From NCBI GenBank assembly GCA_964527835.1, contig CAZGNV010000018.1:9080-73079 (forward strand): a DNA stretch of 64,000 bases, given 5' to 3'. Shown here in pieces: positions 1-8,288 of the stretch. This DNA comes from JAFDCJ01 sp964527835 (GTDB lineage Bacteria; Desulfobacterota; Desulfobacteria; Desulfobacterales; JAFDCJ01). How positions within the stretch are numbered: position 1 is the stretch's first letter; every line of letters begins with the position of its first letter. The notes under the pieces are model-generated. The model was not told where the DNA came from. It saw only the letters and a list, made by a program, of their open reading frames with translations, and searched no databases. Position numbers and translations under genes: made by a program.

Positions 1-323
1 ACCACCTTGATATCCGGATAGTCCCGACGGATGGTTTCCACGAACTCATCCTTGAACGGACACACCTGGACCAGGCAGGATGTCAGGTGCAGGGCCTCGA
101 TGCCGTATTCCTTCAACGCCTCGACTTTTTGCCAGATCCGATCGGTGCCGAAAGCCGTCGGACACCCCCCGCAATGGATAATGCCCACCAGTTCCGGCGG
201 ATCATCTGCGGGATATTGTTCAAACTTGCCCTGCCGGCCGCGCAGGTTGCCAAAACAGCCGATCATCACACAGTCCATTTCCCGGGTGGTGACATCACAC
301 CCCAGTATTCCAACCTTGGGCAT
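1..323 (-). CDS. CGGC domain-containing protein, C-terminus cut by window edge
   Basis: Reading from the ATG at 323 gives 107 uninterrupted codons to the window edge, starting MPKVGILGCDVTTREMDCV. The name-giving motif CGGCP follows HCG at about residues 50-55, and further cysteines (C9, C18, C22) are spread through the domain as is usual for this small family, thought to bind metal. A good ribosome site (AAGGAGAAATAAC) precedes the ATG. The function of the family is not established. It sits downstream of livF on the same strand across a gap of about 117 bases, so it may be read from the liv operon or from its own promoter. Confidence 0.8.
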   Translation of the reverse strand, partial: MPKVGILGCDVTTREMDCVMIGCFGNLRGRQGKFEQYPADDPPELVGIIHCGGCPTAFGTDRIWQKVEALKEYGIEALHLTSCLVQVCPFKDEFVETIRRDYPDIKV

Positions 324-440
324 GTTATTTCTCCTTTTGAAATTATTAACGCTCAAACCCCTCACCGCTCTTATTCCGAAAAGGGTTGATGGCGCTCGAA
401 AACGATTTTTTACGGGGCCGTCACCTTTAACCCTTGTCCT

Positions 441-1235
441 CTAAGTCAGCCACCGCTTACGCCGCTTGTAAAATTTCGCATCCCGGTAACTGCGTTTGGT
501 CCCCATTTCGGTCAGGCCAAGGTAAAACATTTTGATGTCCTCGTTTTCCTTAAGCTTTTCAACGCTGTCGTCCAGGACGATCTTGCCGTTTTCCATCACA
601 TACCCGTGTTCGGCAATCGAAAGGGCCAGATGGGCGTTTTGCTCTACCAGCAGGATGGTGATTTTTTGCTCCTGGTTCAGGCGCTTTAAAATCGAAAAAA
701 TCTCAGCCACCAGAATGGGACTCAGCCCCAGGGAAGGTTCATCGAGCATCATCAGCCGGGTCTGGGCCATCAGGGCCCGGCCGATGACCAGCATCTGCTG
801 TTCACCGCCGGAGAGGTACCCGGCCAGCCGGTTGCGCAGGGGTTTGAGCGCCGGAAAATAGTGCAACACCATCTCATAGCGCTGGCGGATTTCTTTGCGT
901 TTTCGGCGAGTGCGGGTGGCTGCGATCAGGTTTTCGTGAACGGTCAGGTTTTCAAATACGCAGCGTCCTTCCATGACCTGAAAGATGCCCATGCGGACAA
1001 TTTTTTCGGGATCCAGGCCGTTTATGCGCCTTCCCATAAACTCGATGGTACCTCCGGTCACCTCACCTTCCTCGGCTTTGAGCAGGCCCGAGACGGCCTT
1101 GAGGGTGGTGGTCTTGCCGGCGCCGTTGGCACCCAGCAGGGCCACGATCTGGCCTTCCCTGACTTCCAGGGAAAGCCCCTTTAAAACCAGGATGACATCG
1201 TCGTAAATGACCTCGATGTTGTTGATCTCGAGCAT
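441..1235 (-). CDS. livF: Branched-chain amino-acid-type ABC transporter ATP-binding protein LivF
   Basis: A 264-residue ABC ATPase of the LivF type, one of two nucleotide-binding subunits driving the LivHM permease at the inner membrane. Walker A is GANGAGKTT near residues 36-44, the signature is LSGGEQQ, and Walker B runs into LDEPSLGLSP. The ATG at 1235 is chosen over an in-frame TTG six bases upstream because AAGGAG lies at the right distance from it. It begins 2 bases after the stop of the ligase-like gene, so the two are translationally coupled. The substrate is not shown by this subunit; nearby acyl-CoA ligases point to carboxylic acids rather than amino acids. Confidence 0.92.
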   Translation of the reverse strand: MLEINNIEVIYDDVILVLKGLSLEVREGQIVALLGANGAGKTTTLKAVSGLLKAEEGEVTGGTIEFMGRRINGLDPEKIVRMGIFQVMEGRCVFENLTVHENLIAATRTRRKRKEIRQRYEMVLHYFPALKPLRNRLAGYLSGGEQQMLVIGRALMAQTRLMMLDEPSLGLSPILVAEIFSILKRLNQEQKITILLVEQNAHLALSIAEHGYVMENGKIVLDDSVEKLKENEDIKMFYLGLTEMGTKRSYRDAKFYKRRKRWLT

Positions 1236-1237
1236 GC

Positions 1238-2815
1238 TCAACTCCTTGCGGTTAACCGCTCCTGCAAAACAAAACGCTGCACCCGGCCGCCGGCGGTTTT
1301 GGGAAGATCATCGACAAACTCGATCCAGCGCGGAAACTTGTATACCGCAATGCGATCGCGGACAAACTGCTGGATTTCTTCTTTCAGGCTTTCCGAGGGC
1401 GAAACACCGGTATTTAACTTAACAAAAGCATAGGGTTTGATCAAATCATCTTGGTCGCGAAAACCCACCACCGCGCTTTGGGCCACGGCGGTATGCTGCT
1501 CGATGGCACTTTCGACCTCCCCGGGGGCCAGCCATTTGCCGCCGACCCGCAGCATGTCGTCACTGCGCCCCTGGAAATAATAATAACCCTGCTCGTCCAC
1601 CCGGTAGCGGTCTCCGGTGACGAACCACTCACCGAGCATGTTGCGTTTGGTTTCATCGCGCTGGTTCCAATAGGCCGAAGCAATGGAACCGCCGCTGATC
1701 TGCAAATTGCCGACCTGCCCAGCGGCCACCCGATGCCCGTCGTCATCCAGCAGCCGGGCCTGGTAGCCGTCAACGACCTGCCCGGTGCTGCCGGGGCGCA
1801 CCCGGCCGAGCCGGTTGGAAAGAAATATATGACAGATCTCGGTGGACCCGGTGCCTTCCAGGACTTCCACGCCAAAGGCTTCCTTGAAACGGCGGTAGAT
1901 TTCCGGCGACAGGATCTCGGCCGATGAGATGCAGGCCCGCAGACTGTCGATGTCTGGAAGCTGTTTGCCCACCTGCCGGCAGGCATCCTTGTAGTCGGCA
2001 AGGGCCCCCATCAGGGTGGGAACCGTGAAAAACAGGGTTGGCTGATATTTTACCAGGTCATCGTAAATCAGCTCCGGTTTCGGCGCGTGACTGATGAGGA
2101 TGGTCGTCGCCCCCACCGCAAAGGGAAAGTAAACCCCGTTGCCCAGTCCATAGGCAAAAAACAGAAACGACCCCATGGCCCGGTCTGCGGCGGTCATCTT
2201 GAGAATGCCCCGGGCATAGGCTTCTGCGCAGTATACCGGGTGGCTGTGGTGGTGGACCGCAGCCATCAACTTTTCCGGGTTGCGCCCGCTGTAAAGCCAG
2301 AAAGCCGCATCATCACAGGTGGTCGCGGCGGTCGTAAAATCCGTCGGCGCTTCATCAAGCAGTTGTTGAAACGACAGATAGCCATGATTTTGAGTCCCGC
2401 AGACCACGACGTGCTTTAAAAACCCGGCCTGATCGCGGATTTTTTCAATTTCAGGCAAAAACACCTCATCAACGATCAACACCGGCGCCCGGCTGTCGTT
2501 GAGCATGTAAAGAAAGTCCGGGGCTTTCATCAGGATGTTGGTGGGAATCGGCACCGCCCCGGCTTTAATGGCTCCGTAAAAGGCATAGATCATCTCCGGC
2601 GTGTCGCGCAGCAGCAGCATCACCCGGTTTTCCATGCCGACGCCCAGCCCGACCAGCGCATTGGCCGTGCGGTTGACATTTTCCTGCAGACGGTGGTAGG
2701 TCACGGTCTGATCCTCGTAAAGAATGGCGGTTTTGTCACCGCGACCTTCAGCCACATTGCGGTCGACAAAATATTCGGCCGCGTTGAATTTTCGGGGTAA
2801 ATTCAGTTCAAGCAT
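1238..2815 (-). CDS. Benzoate-CoA ligase-like protein with degenerate catalytic motifs (probable pseudoenzyme)
   Basis: A 525-residue full-length member of the adenylate-forming superfamily, closest by eye to benzoate-CoA ligases (FFAYGLGNGVYFPFAVGATT near 215-235; GTGSTEICHIFLSN; GRSDDMLRVGGKW). The ATP phosphate loop that should read SGSTGRPKG is replaced, without a length change, by GRNPEKLMA at residues 176-184. The catalytic lysine of the C-terminal motif (normally TGK) is arginine in AGGRVQRF, residue 511. The frame is intact and flanking motifs are conserved, so this is not a frameshift. It probably cannot form the acyl-adenylate, and may act as a carrier, regulator or scaffold beside the transporter. 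That role is inference. Confidence 0.8.
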   Translation of the reverse strand: MLELNLPRKFNAAEYFVDRNVAEGRGDKTAILYEDQTVTYHRLQENVNRTANALVGLGVGMENRVMLLLRDTPEMIYAFYGAIKAGAVPIPTNILMKAPDFLYMLNDSRAPVLIVDEVFLPEIEKIRDQAGFLKHVVVCGTQNHGYLSFQQLLDEAPTDFTTAATTCDDAAFWLYSGRNPEKLMAAVHHHSHPVYCAEAYARGILKMTAADRAMGSFLFFAYGLGNGVYFPFAVGATTILISHAPKPELIYDDLVKYQPTLFFTVPTLMGALADYKDACRQVGKQLPDIDSLRACISSAEILSPEIYRRFKEAFGVEVLEGTGSTEICHIFLSNRLGRVRPGSTGQVVDGYQARLLDDDGHRVAAGQVGNLQISGGSIASAYWNQRDETKRNMLGEWFVTGDRYRVDEQGYYYFQGRSDDMLRVGGKWLAPGEVESAIEQHTAVAQSAVVGFRDQDDLIKPYAFVKLNTGVSPSESLKEEIQQFVRDRIAVYKFPRWIEFVDDLPKTAGGRVQRFVLQERLTARS

Positions 2816-2848
2816 TTTCTCGTTTTGACACTTACCTTAAAAGTTTAA

Positions 2849-2926
2849 GTCGGCGGTCAGTTGTCCGTCGCCATTTAGAATTAGTCTTGGCAGGGGTTCA
2901 TCAACGGACAACGGACCACCGACAAC
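2849..2926. repeat. Heptanucleotide repeats, inverted pair (GTCSGTT type)
   Basis: Units GTCGGCG GTCAGTT GTCCGTC (2849-2869) face GGACAAC GGACCAC CGACAAC (2906-2926). The second block is the near-exact reverse complement of the first (18 of 20 bases), so the gap between livK and the ligase-like gene can form a hairpin. The 7-base periodicity links it to the other arrays in this window. Confidence 0.55.
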
Positions 2927-2935
2927 AAACACTTT

Positions 2936-4141
2936 TTATTTCCCGAAATACTCCTTATCCCGGGGCAGCTCAATCCAGTCACTGACCGGCACGATTTTGC
3001 TGTTCTGGATCTGGTAGATCTTGGCGGCCATGCTGGCCCGGTGGTCCGTGCTGGTAAAGGTCAGCGGCGGCGCCAGCCCGCCGGTGCTGAAATTGCGGAA
3101 TTGCTCAAAGGCATTGCGAATCCCGGCCGGTGTCAGGTCGCCCGCCTTGTCGGCCCCTTTCAAGGCTTCGGTCACACAGAGGATATTCACCCAGCCTTCC
3201 ACGTAGACATTGGTCCCCTGCTCCCCAGGATGCCATTTTTCATGGGATTCAACGACTTTTTTCATCCCCGGGACATCCGCCCCGTAAGGGGCAATGGGAT
3301 GCACCCCGTAGGTGCCTTCCGCCGCGCCACCGCTCAGGGTGATCAGGGATTCTTCGAAATTGCGGATATTGGAAATAAACTTGGTCTTCAGTCCCAGGGC
3401 CTTGGCATTTTTCAGAATCACGGCCCCGTTCATGGCCGTCGAGGTGATGTAGGCATAATCCGGATTGTAGCGGCTCATGTTGGTCAGCTGAACCGTGGCA
3501 TCCTTGGTGGGCCAGTTGATGACCTGGTCCGGGCCCACATCTACCCCGATTTTTTTCGCATAATCCTTGCAGACATTCAGGATGTCGCGGCCATACTTGT
3601 TGTCCGGGTACAGGTAGCAGATCTTCGGATTGCGGCTGGTATCCTTCCAGGTCGTCCGGATCCATTTGAGGGCAATGCGGCCCATGGTGCCGTAAGAGGG
3701 GGAAACAAAGAAGCTGAAGGGTGTTTTGGCCGGGTTCTGAAACTTGGAGGTAAAAGAGGCCGCAATGGTGGCCACCCCGTCGGAAACGATTTTTTTGGCC
3801 AGGGTCATGGTGGTGCCGGTTGACTGGATATACAGGCCCAGGACCTTTTCCGAATCCACCAGACGGTTGTAGCCGGCCACTCCGCGGGGGACCTTGTAGC
3901 CGTCGTCAATGACGATCAGCTTCAACTGCTTGCCGTTGATGCCGCCGTGCTCATTGACCCAGCGCATGGCATCCAGCTGGCCCTTGATCTGGTTTTTTCC
4001 CCAGTCCGAGGTGGGTCCGGAAAGATCGATCAGGACCCCCCACTTGATGACGTCCGCGGCCCTGGCCTGGTCGACCGCCGGTCCTGCGGCCAGGGCAGCC
4101 ATAACTGCCAGCACGGTAATTGCGAGCATTAATTTTTTCAT
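2936..4141 (-). CDS. ABC transporter substrate-binding protein, LivK/periplasmic type 1
   Basis: A 401-residue periplasmic binding protein of the branched-chain amino acid type (peripla_BP_6). A typical Sec signal peptide (KK, hydrophobic stretch, cleavage after ARA near residue 29) precedes the mature start ADVIKWG. The fold is recognisable from IKWGVLIDLSGPTSDWGK and the closing region TFTSTDHRASMAAKIYQI. AAGGAGG stands 8 bases before the ATG. It lies between livM and the ligase-like gene. LivK relatives bind amino acids, but paralogues in such operons also take aromatic or aliphatic acids, so the ligand is open. Confidence 0.9.
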   Translation of the reverse strand: MKKLMLAITVLAVMAALAAGPAVDQARAADVIKWGVLIDLSGPTSDWGKNQIKGQLDAMRWVNEHGGINGKQLKLIVIDDGYKVPRGVAGYNRLVDSEKVLGLYIQSTGTTMTLAKKIVSDGVATIAASFTSKFQNPAKTPFSFFVSPSYGTMGRIALKWIRTTWKDTSRNPKICYLYPDNKYGRDILNVCKDYAKKIGVDVGPDQVINWPTKDATVQLTNMSRYNPDYAYITSTAMNGAVILKNAKALGLKTKFISNIRNFEESLITLSGGAAEGTYGVHPIAPYGADVPGMKKVVESHEKWHPGEQGTNVYVEGWVNILCVTEALKGADKAGDLTPAGIRNAFEQFRNFSTGGLAPPLTFTSTDHRASMAAKIYQIQNSKIVPVSDWIELPRDKEYFGK

Positions 4142-4188
4142 GATTCGTCCTCCTTTCCTGGTTGAATTTCAGGGGTTAACGAATATAT

Positions 4189-4225
4189 CCCCGTGGCAAA
4201 TAAAGCCCCCCGGGCCTTTACGGGG
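4189..4225 (-). terminator. GC-rich hairpin between livM and livK, possible partial terminator
   Basis: On the minus strand CCCCGT and ACGGGG pair around an inner AAAGGCCC/GGGCTTT hairpin followed by TTTATTTG. It sits in the 111-base gap between livM and livK. It may dampen read-through or protect the 3' end of one of the mRNAs; the short interrupted T-run makes a strong terminator unlikely. Confidence 0.35.
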
Positions 4226-4252
4226 AAACCAGACAACCACATTTAGCTAGGC

Positions 4253-5296
4253 CTAGTAAGAAAACGGCCACAGCTTCCAGTAGGCGCGAATGGTTCGCCA
4301 GCGCGCCGCCAGTCCGTCGGGCTCGAAAATCAGAAAAAAGATGATGACCAGCCCAAAGACAATCTCCCGCAGGGAAACGAACCAGGTGACATGGGCGGGA
4401 AAAGCCGTGTTGAGCGAAGTGGTCACGACTTCGAGAATCCTTTCCAGGATAAACCAGAACCCCACGCCGAAGATGCCGCCGAGAATATGGCCCAACCCCC
4501 CGATGATGCACATGGCCAGGTAGTCAACGGACTGCAGGATGGTAAATGATTCATGGGTGATGACTTCCAGGTTTTGCGCCATCAGGGCCCCGGCGATGCC
4601 GGCAATAAAGGATGACACGGCAAAGGACATCAGGCGATATTTGAAAAGGTTCACACCGATGACTTCCGCGGCCAGATACCGATCGCGAATGGCCACAAAC
4701 GCCCGGCCGGACCGGGAGCGGATGATGTTCTTGGTCACCATCGTCACCGCCACGACCAAGATAAATGTCAGGTAATACAGGTGCAGCCGGTTGTCGAAAT
4801 GAAAGGGGCCCAGGGTCCCCGGCTCCACGTACATCCCCTCCACACCGCCGGTCAGTTTGTCCCAGCGGCGGATGGTAAACTCGATGATGAACTGGGCGGC
4901 GATGGTGGCCATGGCCAGGTACAGCCCCCGCAGGCGCAACGAGGGCAGCCCGAACACCATTCCCACCAGGGCGGTGACCGCCCCCGCACAAAAAAGTGCG
5001 ATAACGAATGGCACTCCGGCAGTGCCCACCAGAATCGAGCAGGTGTAAGCCCCCACCCCGATAAAGGCGGCATGGCCAAGCGATATCTGGCCGGTAAAGC
5101 CAGTCAACAGGTTCAGCCCATGGCAGGCAATGATCGCGATGCCCACATCAATCATGATGGAGATCATGTACTTGGAGGCAAAGATGGGAAACACGATGCA
5201 GCCCAGCAAGAAGGCCGTCAACCAGAACCGGACAAACCAGGTCTGAAAGATGCCTTCATCGGTGCGATAATTTTCGTGAAATAATCCAGCCGGCAT
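4253..5296 (-). CDS. livM: Branched-chain-type ABC transporter permease LivM
   Basis: A 347-residue multi-spanning inner-membrane permease. The family signature GLNLLTGFTGQISLGHAAFIGVGAY lies near residues 60-85, and the permease loop ends in CIIGGLGHILGGIFG before the last spans. The N-terminal 20 residues are polar and probably cytoplasmic. It pairs with LivH to form the channel. The gene follows livH after 86 bases that hold an array of 7-base repeats, and precedes livK by 111 bases. Length and motif order are normal. Confidence 0.92.
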   Translation of the reverse strand: MPAGLFHENYRTDEGIFQTWFVRFWLTAFLLGCIVFPIFASKYMISIMIDVGIAIIACHGLNLLTGFTGQISLGHAAFIGVGAYTCSILVGTAGVPFVIALFCAGAVTALVGMVFGLPSLRLRGLYLAMATIAAQFIIEFTIRRWDKLTGGVEGMYVEPGTLGPFHFDNRLHLYYLTFILVVAVTMVTKNIIRSRSGRAFVAIRDRYLAAEVIGVNLFKYRLMSFAVSSFIAGIAGALMAQNLEVITHESFTILQSVDYLAMCIIGGLGHILGGIFGVGFWFILERILEVVTTSLNTAFPAHVTWFVSLREIVFGLVIIFFLIFEPDGLAARWRTIRAYWKLWPFSY

Positions 5297-5330
5297 AATA
5301 ACGTTTCACCTGCGGTTGATTAAGTTGATT

Positions 5331-5386
5331 CCCATTTCCCCATTCCGCCTTCCCACTTCCGCATTCCGACTTCCCACTTCTTTTAT
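5331..5386. repeat. Heptanucleotide array ending in the livH stop codon
   Basis: Seven consecutive 7-mers in one register: CCCATTT CCCCATT CCGCCTT CCCACTT CCGCATT CCGACTT CCCACTT, then CTTTTAT, which contains the livH stop (TTA on this strand at 5383-5385). The consensus is CCSMMTT. It fills nearly all the livH-livM gap. Confidence 0.75.
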
Positions 5387-6273
5387 ACTCTTTCAATCTC
5401 TTCGGTGCCGAACAATCCGTATGGTTTGATCATCAGCACCAGTACCAGCACGATAAAGGGAAAAACTTCGTTGATCGCCGGTATGTAGGGATCCAGGTAC
5501 CCGGCCGACAGAAACTCCAGCACTCCGACCACCAGCCCGCCGATGATGGCCCCCAGGATGCTGTCCAGGCCGCCGAAAATCACCGCCGGCAGCACCTTGA
5601 GGCCGATGTAGCTCAGGTCCACTCCCACCCCGCCGATATTGCCGATCAAAATCCCCCCGATGGACGAGACCACCGCGGCAATGCACCAGCTAATGGCGAA
5701 TATGCGTTTGACCGAAATCCCCATGCTCTGGGCCGCGGTCTGGTGGTCCGCCACCGCCCGCATGAAAATGCCGGTGCGGGCATATTTGAAAAATGCGCCG
5801 AAAAAAGTCAGCAGCACCAGGGAAACGCCCATGCTCCACAGGTACAGGTAGGTGACCTTGACCCCCCACAGGTCAATGGGCTGCTGGGGGAAAATATTGA
5901 ACTGGCGAATGTCGTTGCCCCACAACATGATCACCGCGCCTCTTAACACGTATGTCAGGCCGATGGTCACCATAATCACCGAAATGATCGGCTCCCCGAT
6001 CAGCGGCCTGAGCACCAGGCGTTCCACGGCCAGGCCCAGAATCACGGAGAAAACCATGGTGATCATAAAAGAAGCAAAAAAATTGAGCCCGAAATCCAGG
6101 GTCATGGAAAGGCAGATGTAGGCGCCCACCATTAAAAACTCCCCCTGGGCCAGGTTGAGAATCGAGGTGGATTTGTAAATCAGGACGAAACCCAGGGCCA
6201 CCAGGGCATAAATGGAGCCCATGGAAAGCCCGGTTATCAAAAACTGCATGAAAAACATAAATTCACCGGCCAC
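5383..6273 (-). CDS. livH: Branched-chain-type ABC transporter permease LivH
   Basis: A 296-residue integral membrane permease of the LivH family, with GLSMGSIYALVALGFVLIYK near residues 15-34 and NLAQGEFLMVGAY after it; VIFGGLDSILGAIIGG marks the conserved C-terminal loop. The start is GTG at 6273, with AAGGAGG seven bases before it; no better ATG exists. It overlaps the last 11 bases of the upstream acyl-CoA synthetase gene, which supports co-translation. With LivM it forms the membrane pore. Confidence 0.92.
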   Translation of the reverse strand: MAGEFMFFMQFLITGLSMGSIYALVALGFVLIYKSTSILNLAQGEFLMVGAYICLSMTLDFGLNFFASFMITMVFSVILGLAVERLVLRPLIGEPIISVIMVTIGLTYVLRGAVIMLWGNDIRQFNIFPQQPIDLWGVKVTYLYLWSMGVSLVLLTFFGAFFKYARTGIFMRAVADHQTAAQSMGISVKRIFAISWCIAAVVSSIGGILIGNIGGVGVDLSYIGLKVLPAVIFGGLDSILGAIIGGLVVGVLEFLSAGYLDPYIPAINEVFPFIVLVLVLMIKPYGLFGTEEIERV

Positions 6274-8278
6274 CGGTCGTCCTCCTTGTCAGTCGGGCCA
6301 ACAACCCCCTGGGCTTTAAAACCTCCCGGTAGGCTGCCTGGGGTTTCATGGTGCGAATAATGAGATTCGTGCGCAAGGTGGCAGTTTTGCCGTCCTGGTA
6401 GCGGATGACCGTCTCGATGGGCAACTGTTCAATGTCGCTGTAAAGCGCTGCGATCTCCTGGGCGTACTTTTCACTGATAAACCGGCGCCGTATCTTTTTG
6501 GTGCGGGTCAGTTCCTCATCATCGGCATCCAGTTCCTTGTACAGCAGCAGGAATTTGCTGATGCGCGCCTTTTCGGGCAGGGTTTCATTGACCCGCACCA
6601 CTTCTCGCTCGATCAAATCATAAACCTCCGGCTTGCCGGCCAGATCCGAGTAGGTGGTATAGTTGATCCGGTTTTCTTCGGCCCACTTGCCCACATGTTT
6701 GTAATCGATGCAGATCATGGCCGTGACGTAATCCTGCTGATGGCCGAGCACCACCGCCTCCACAATGTAAGGACAGAACTTGAGCTTGTTTTCGATGAAC
6801 ATGGGCGAAAAGCGCGCGCCGCTCAATAGATGCATCAGGTCCTTGACCCGGTCGATGATCACCAGGTGCCCCTCGTCGGTGAAATACCCCGCATCGCCGG
6901 AGTGCAGCCAGCCGTCAATGATCGTTTCGCGGGTGGCCTGCTCGTTTTTCAGGTATCCCTGAAACAGGCCCGGTCCGCGGGAAATAATCTCTCCGACGCC
7001 TTCGCCATCGGGCTGGTAGATTTCAATTTCGGCCGCCGGCACGGGAATGCCCACCGAATCGAAGTTAATGTCGCCATCCCGGTGAATGGTGGAGTATCCC
7101 GCCACTTCCGTCTGGCCGTAAATCTGCTTGAGGTTCACCCCCAGGGCGTGGAAAAAGCGGAAAACATCGGGCCCCAGGGCCGCCCCGCCGGTCAGCGCCG
7201 AACGCACTTTCGAAAATCCCAGCCGGTCGCGCAGCGCCCGGAACATGGCGGCATAGGCCAGCCAGTACAGGATTTTCCAGCCGATCGGAGGTTTTTGCTT
7301 TTCAAACTTGAAATCCGCCCAGCGGTAACCGATGGGCAGGCAGAGATTGTAGACCAGCCGTTTGAAAAAAGAAGCGTCCAGGTGTTTGACCATCACCTGC
7401 CGGGAGATCCCCTCCCACATCCGGGGTGAGGCCACCACCAGGCTGGGGGCAATCTCGTAAAGATCCGCCATGGCGACCTCGGGCTCTTCCGGAAAGTTGA
7501 CGGTATAGCCCGCGTAAAGGGCTGAAAAAACGCTCATGGTCTGCTCTACAATCCACGGCAGCGGAATGAAGGACAGAAACTGGTCCTCGCAGGATTTGGG
7601 GTCCACCTCATTGAGAGAAGCCGTCATCGACAGGATATTGCCATGAGTCAGCAGGGTTCCCTTGGGATTGCCGGTGGTCCCCGAGGTGTAGCAGATCATG
7701 GCCAGATCGTCCGGCCTGATGGCCGCCACATTGGCTGCAAAGCGCCGGGGGTCTTGCTGATGCACCTGTTGGCCGAGCCGTTGGATGTCGCCAAACTCGA
7801 CCAGCAAATCTTCCTTATAGTCCCATAGCCCCTTGGGATCGGCGTAAATGATTTTTTTCAAACCGGGCAGCCGGTCCTTGATGTCCAGGATCTTGTCCAC
7901 CTGCTCCTGGTCTTCGGCCACGATCATGGCCGCTTCGGAGTGATCAATAATGTAAGTGATCTCGGCCAGGATCGAGTCCTGGAAAATGCCGAATGGGATG
8001 GCGCCGGCTGCCTGGGCGGCCAGTTCGGCGTAAATCCATTCCGGACGGTTGTCACCGATGATTCCAAGGGTATTGCCGGGTTGCAGCCCCAGCTCAATCA
8101 GACCCAGGGAAAAATTGCGCACATGTTCCAGGTACTGGTTCCAGGTGACCGACTGCCAGATACCGAATTCTTTTTCCCGCAGTGCGATACGGCGATCGCC
8201 GAACCGCTCGGCATTGCTGATCAGAAGCGCCGGCAGGCTGACCGGGATTTTCTCGCTGATGGATTCTTTTTCAGGCAT
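6263..8278 (-). CDS. Long-chain-type acyl-CoA synthetase (FAA1 family, AMP-forming)
   Basis: A 671-residue AMP-dependent ligase of the long-chain fatty-acid type. The ATP loop CYTSGTTGNPKG (about residues 196-207), IYGQTEVAGY and the GDAGYFTDEGHLVIIDRVKD hinge region are all intact. The C-terminus carries ELTRTKKIRRRF as in relatives that lack the classic GK loop. Start at the ATG of MPEKES (8278), 10 bases after the livG stop; an in-frame ATG at 8332 would overlap livG by 44 bases and adds a non-conserved leader. It lies inside the liv operon between livG and livH, so it probably makes the CoA ester of the imported acid. The substrate is inferred only. Confidence 0.88.
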   Translation of the reverse strand: MPEKESISEKIPVSLPALLISNAERFGDRRIALREKEFGIWQSVTWNQYLEHVRNFSLGLIELGLQPGNTLGIIGDNRPEWIYAELAAQAAGAIPFGIFQDSILAEITYIIDHSEAAMIVAEDQEQVDKILDIKDRLPGLKKIIYADPKGLWDYKEDLLVEFGDIQRLGQQVHQQDPRRFAANVAAIRPDDLAMICYTSGTTGNPKGTLLTHGNILSMTASLNEVDPKSCEDQFLSFIPLPWIVEQTMSVFSALYAGYTVNFPEEPEVAMADLYEIAPSLVVASPRMWEGISRQVMVKHLDASFFKRLVYNLCLPIGYRWADFKFEKQKPPIGWKILYWLAYAAMFRALRDRLGFSKVRSALTGGAALGPDVFRFFHALGVNLKQIYGQTEVAGYSTIHRDGDINFDSVGIPVPAAEIEIYQPDGEGVGEIISRGPGLFQGYLKNEQATRETIIDGWLHSGDAGYFTDEGHLVIIDRVKDLMHLLSGARFSPMFIENKLKFCPYIVEAVVLGHQQDYVTAMICIDYKHVGKWAEENRINYTTYSDLAGKPEVYDLIEREVVRVNETLPEKARISKFLLLYKELDADDEELTRTKKIRRRFISEKYAQEIAALYSDIEQLPIETVIRYQDGKTATLRTNLIIRTMKPQAAYREVLKPRGLLARLTRRTTGGR

Positions 8279-8288
8279 CTTCTGTCGT

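Noticed and set aside
31..444. Plus-strand frames at the left edge
   Set aside because: They lie opposite the CGGC-domain gene, which has a clear start, ribosome site and family motif on the minus strand.
2200..2340. Frameshift as the cause of the odd ligase loop
   Set aside because: Flanking residues WLYS and AVHHH stay in the same frame, and the loop has exactly the canonical length, so substitution rather than frameshift is the simplest reading.
5331..5386. CRISPR-like array
   Set aside because: Units are 7 bases with no spacers; this is a short tandem repeat, not a CRISPR.
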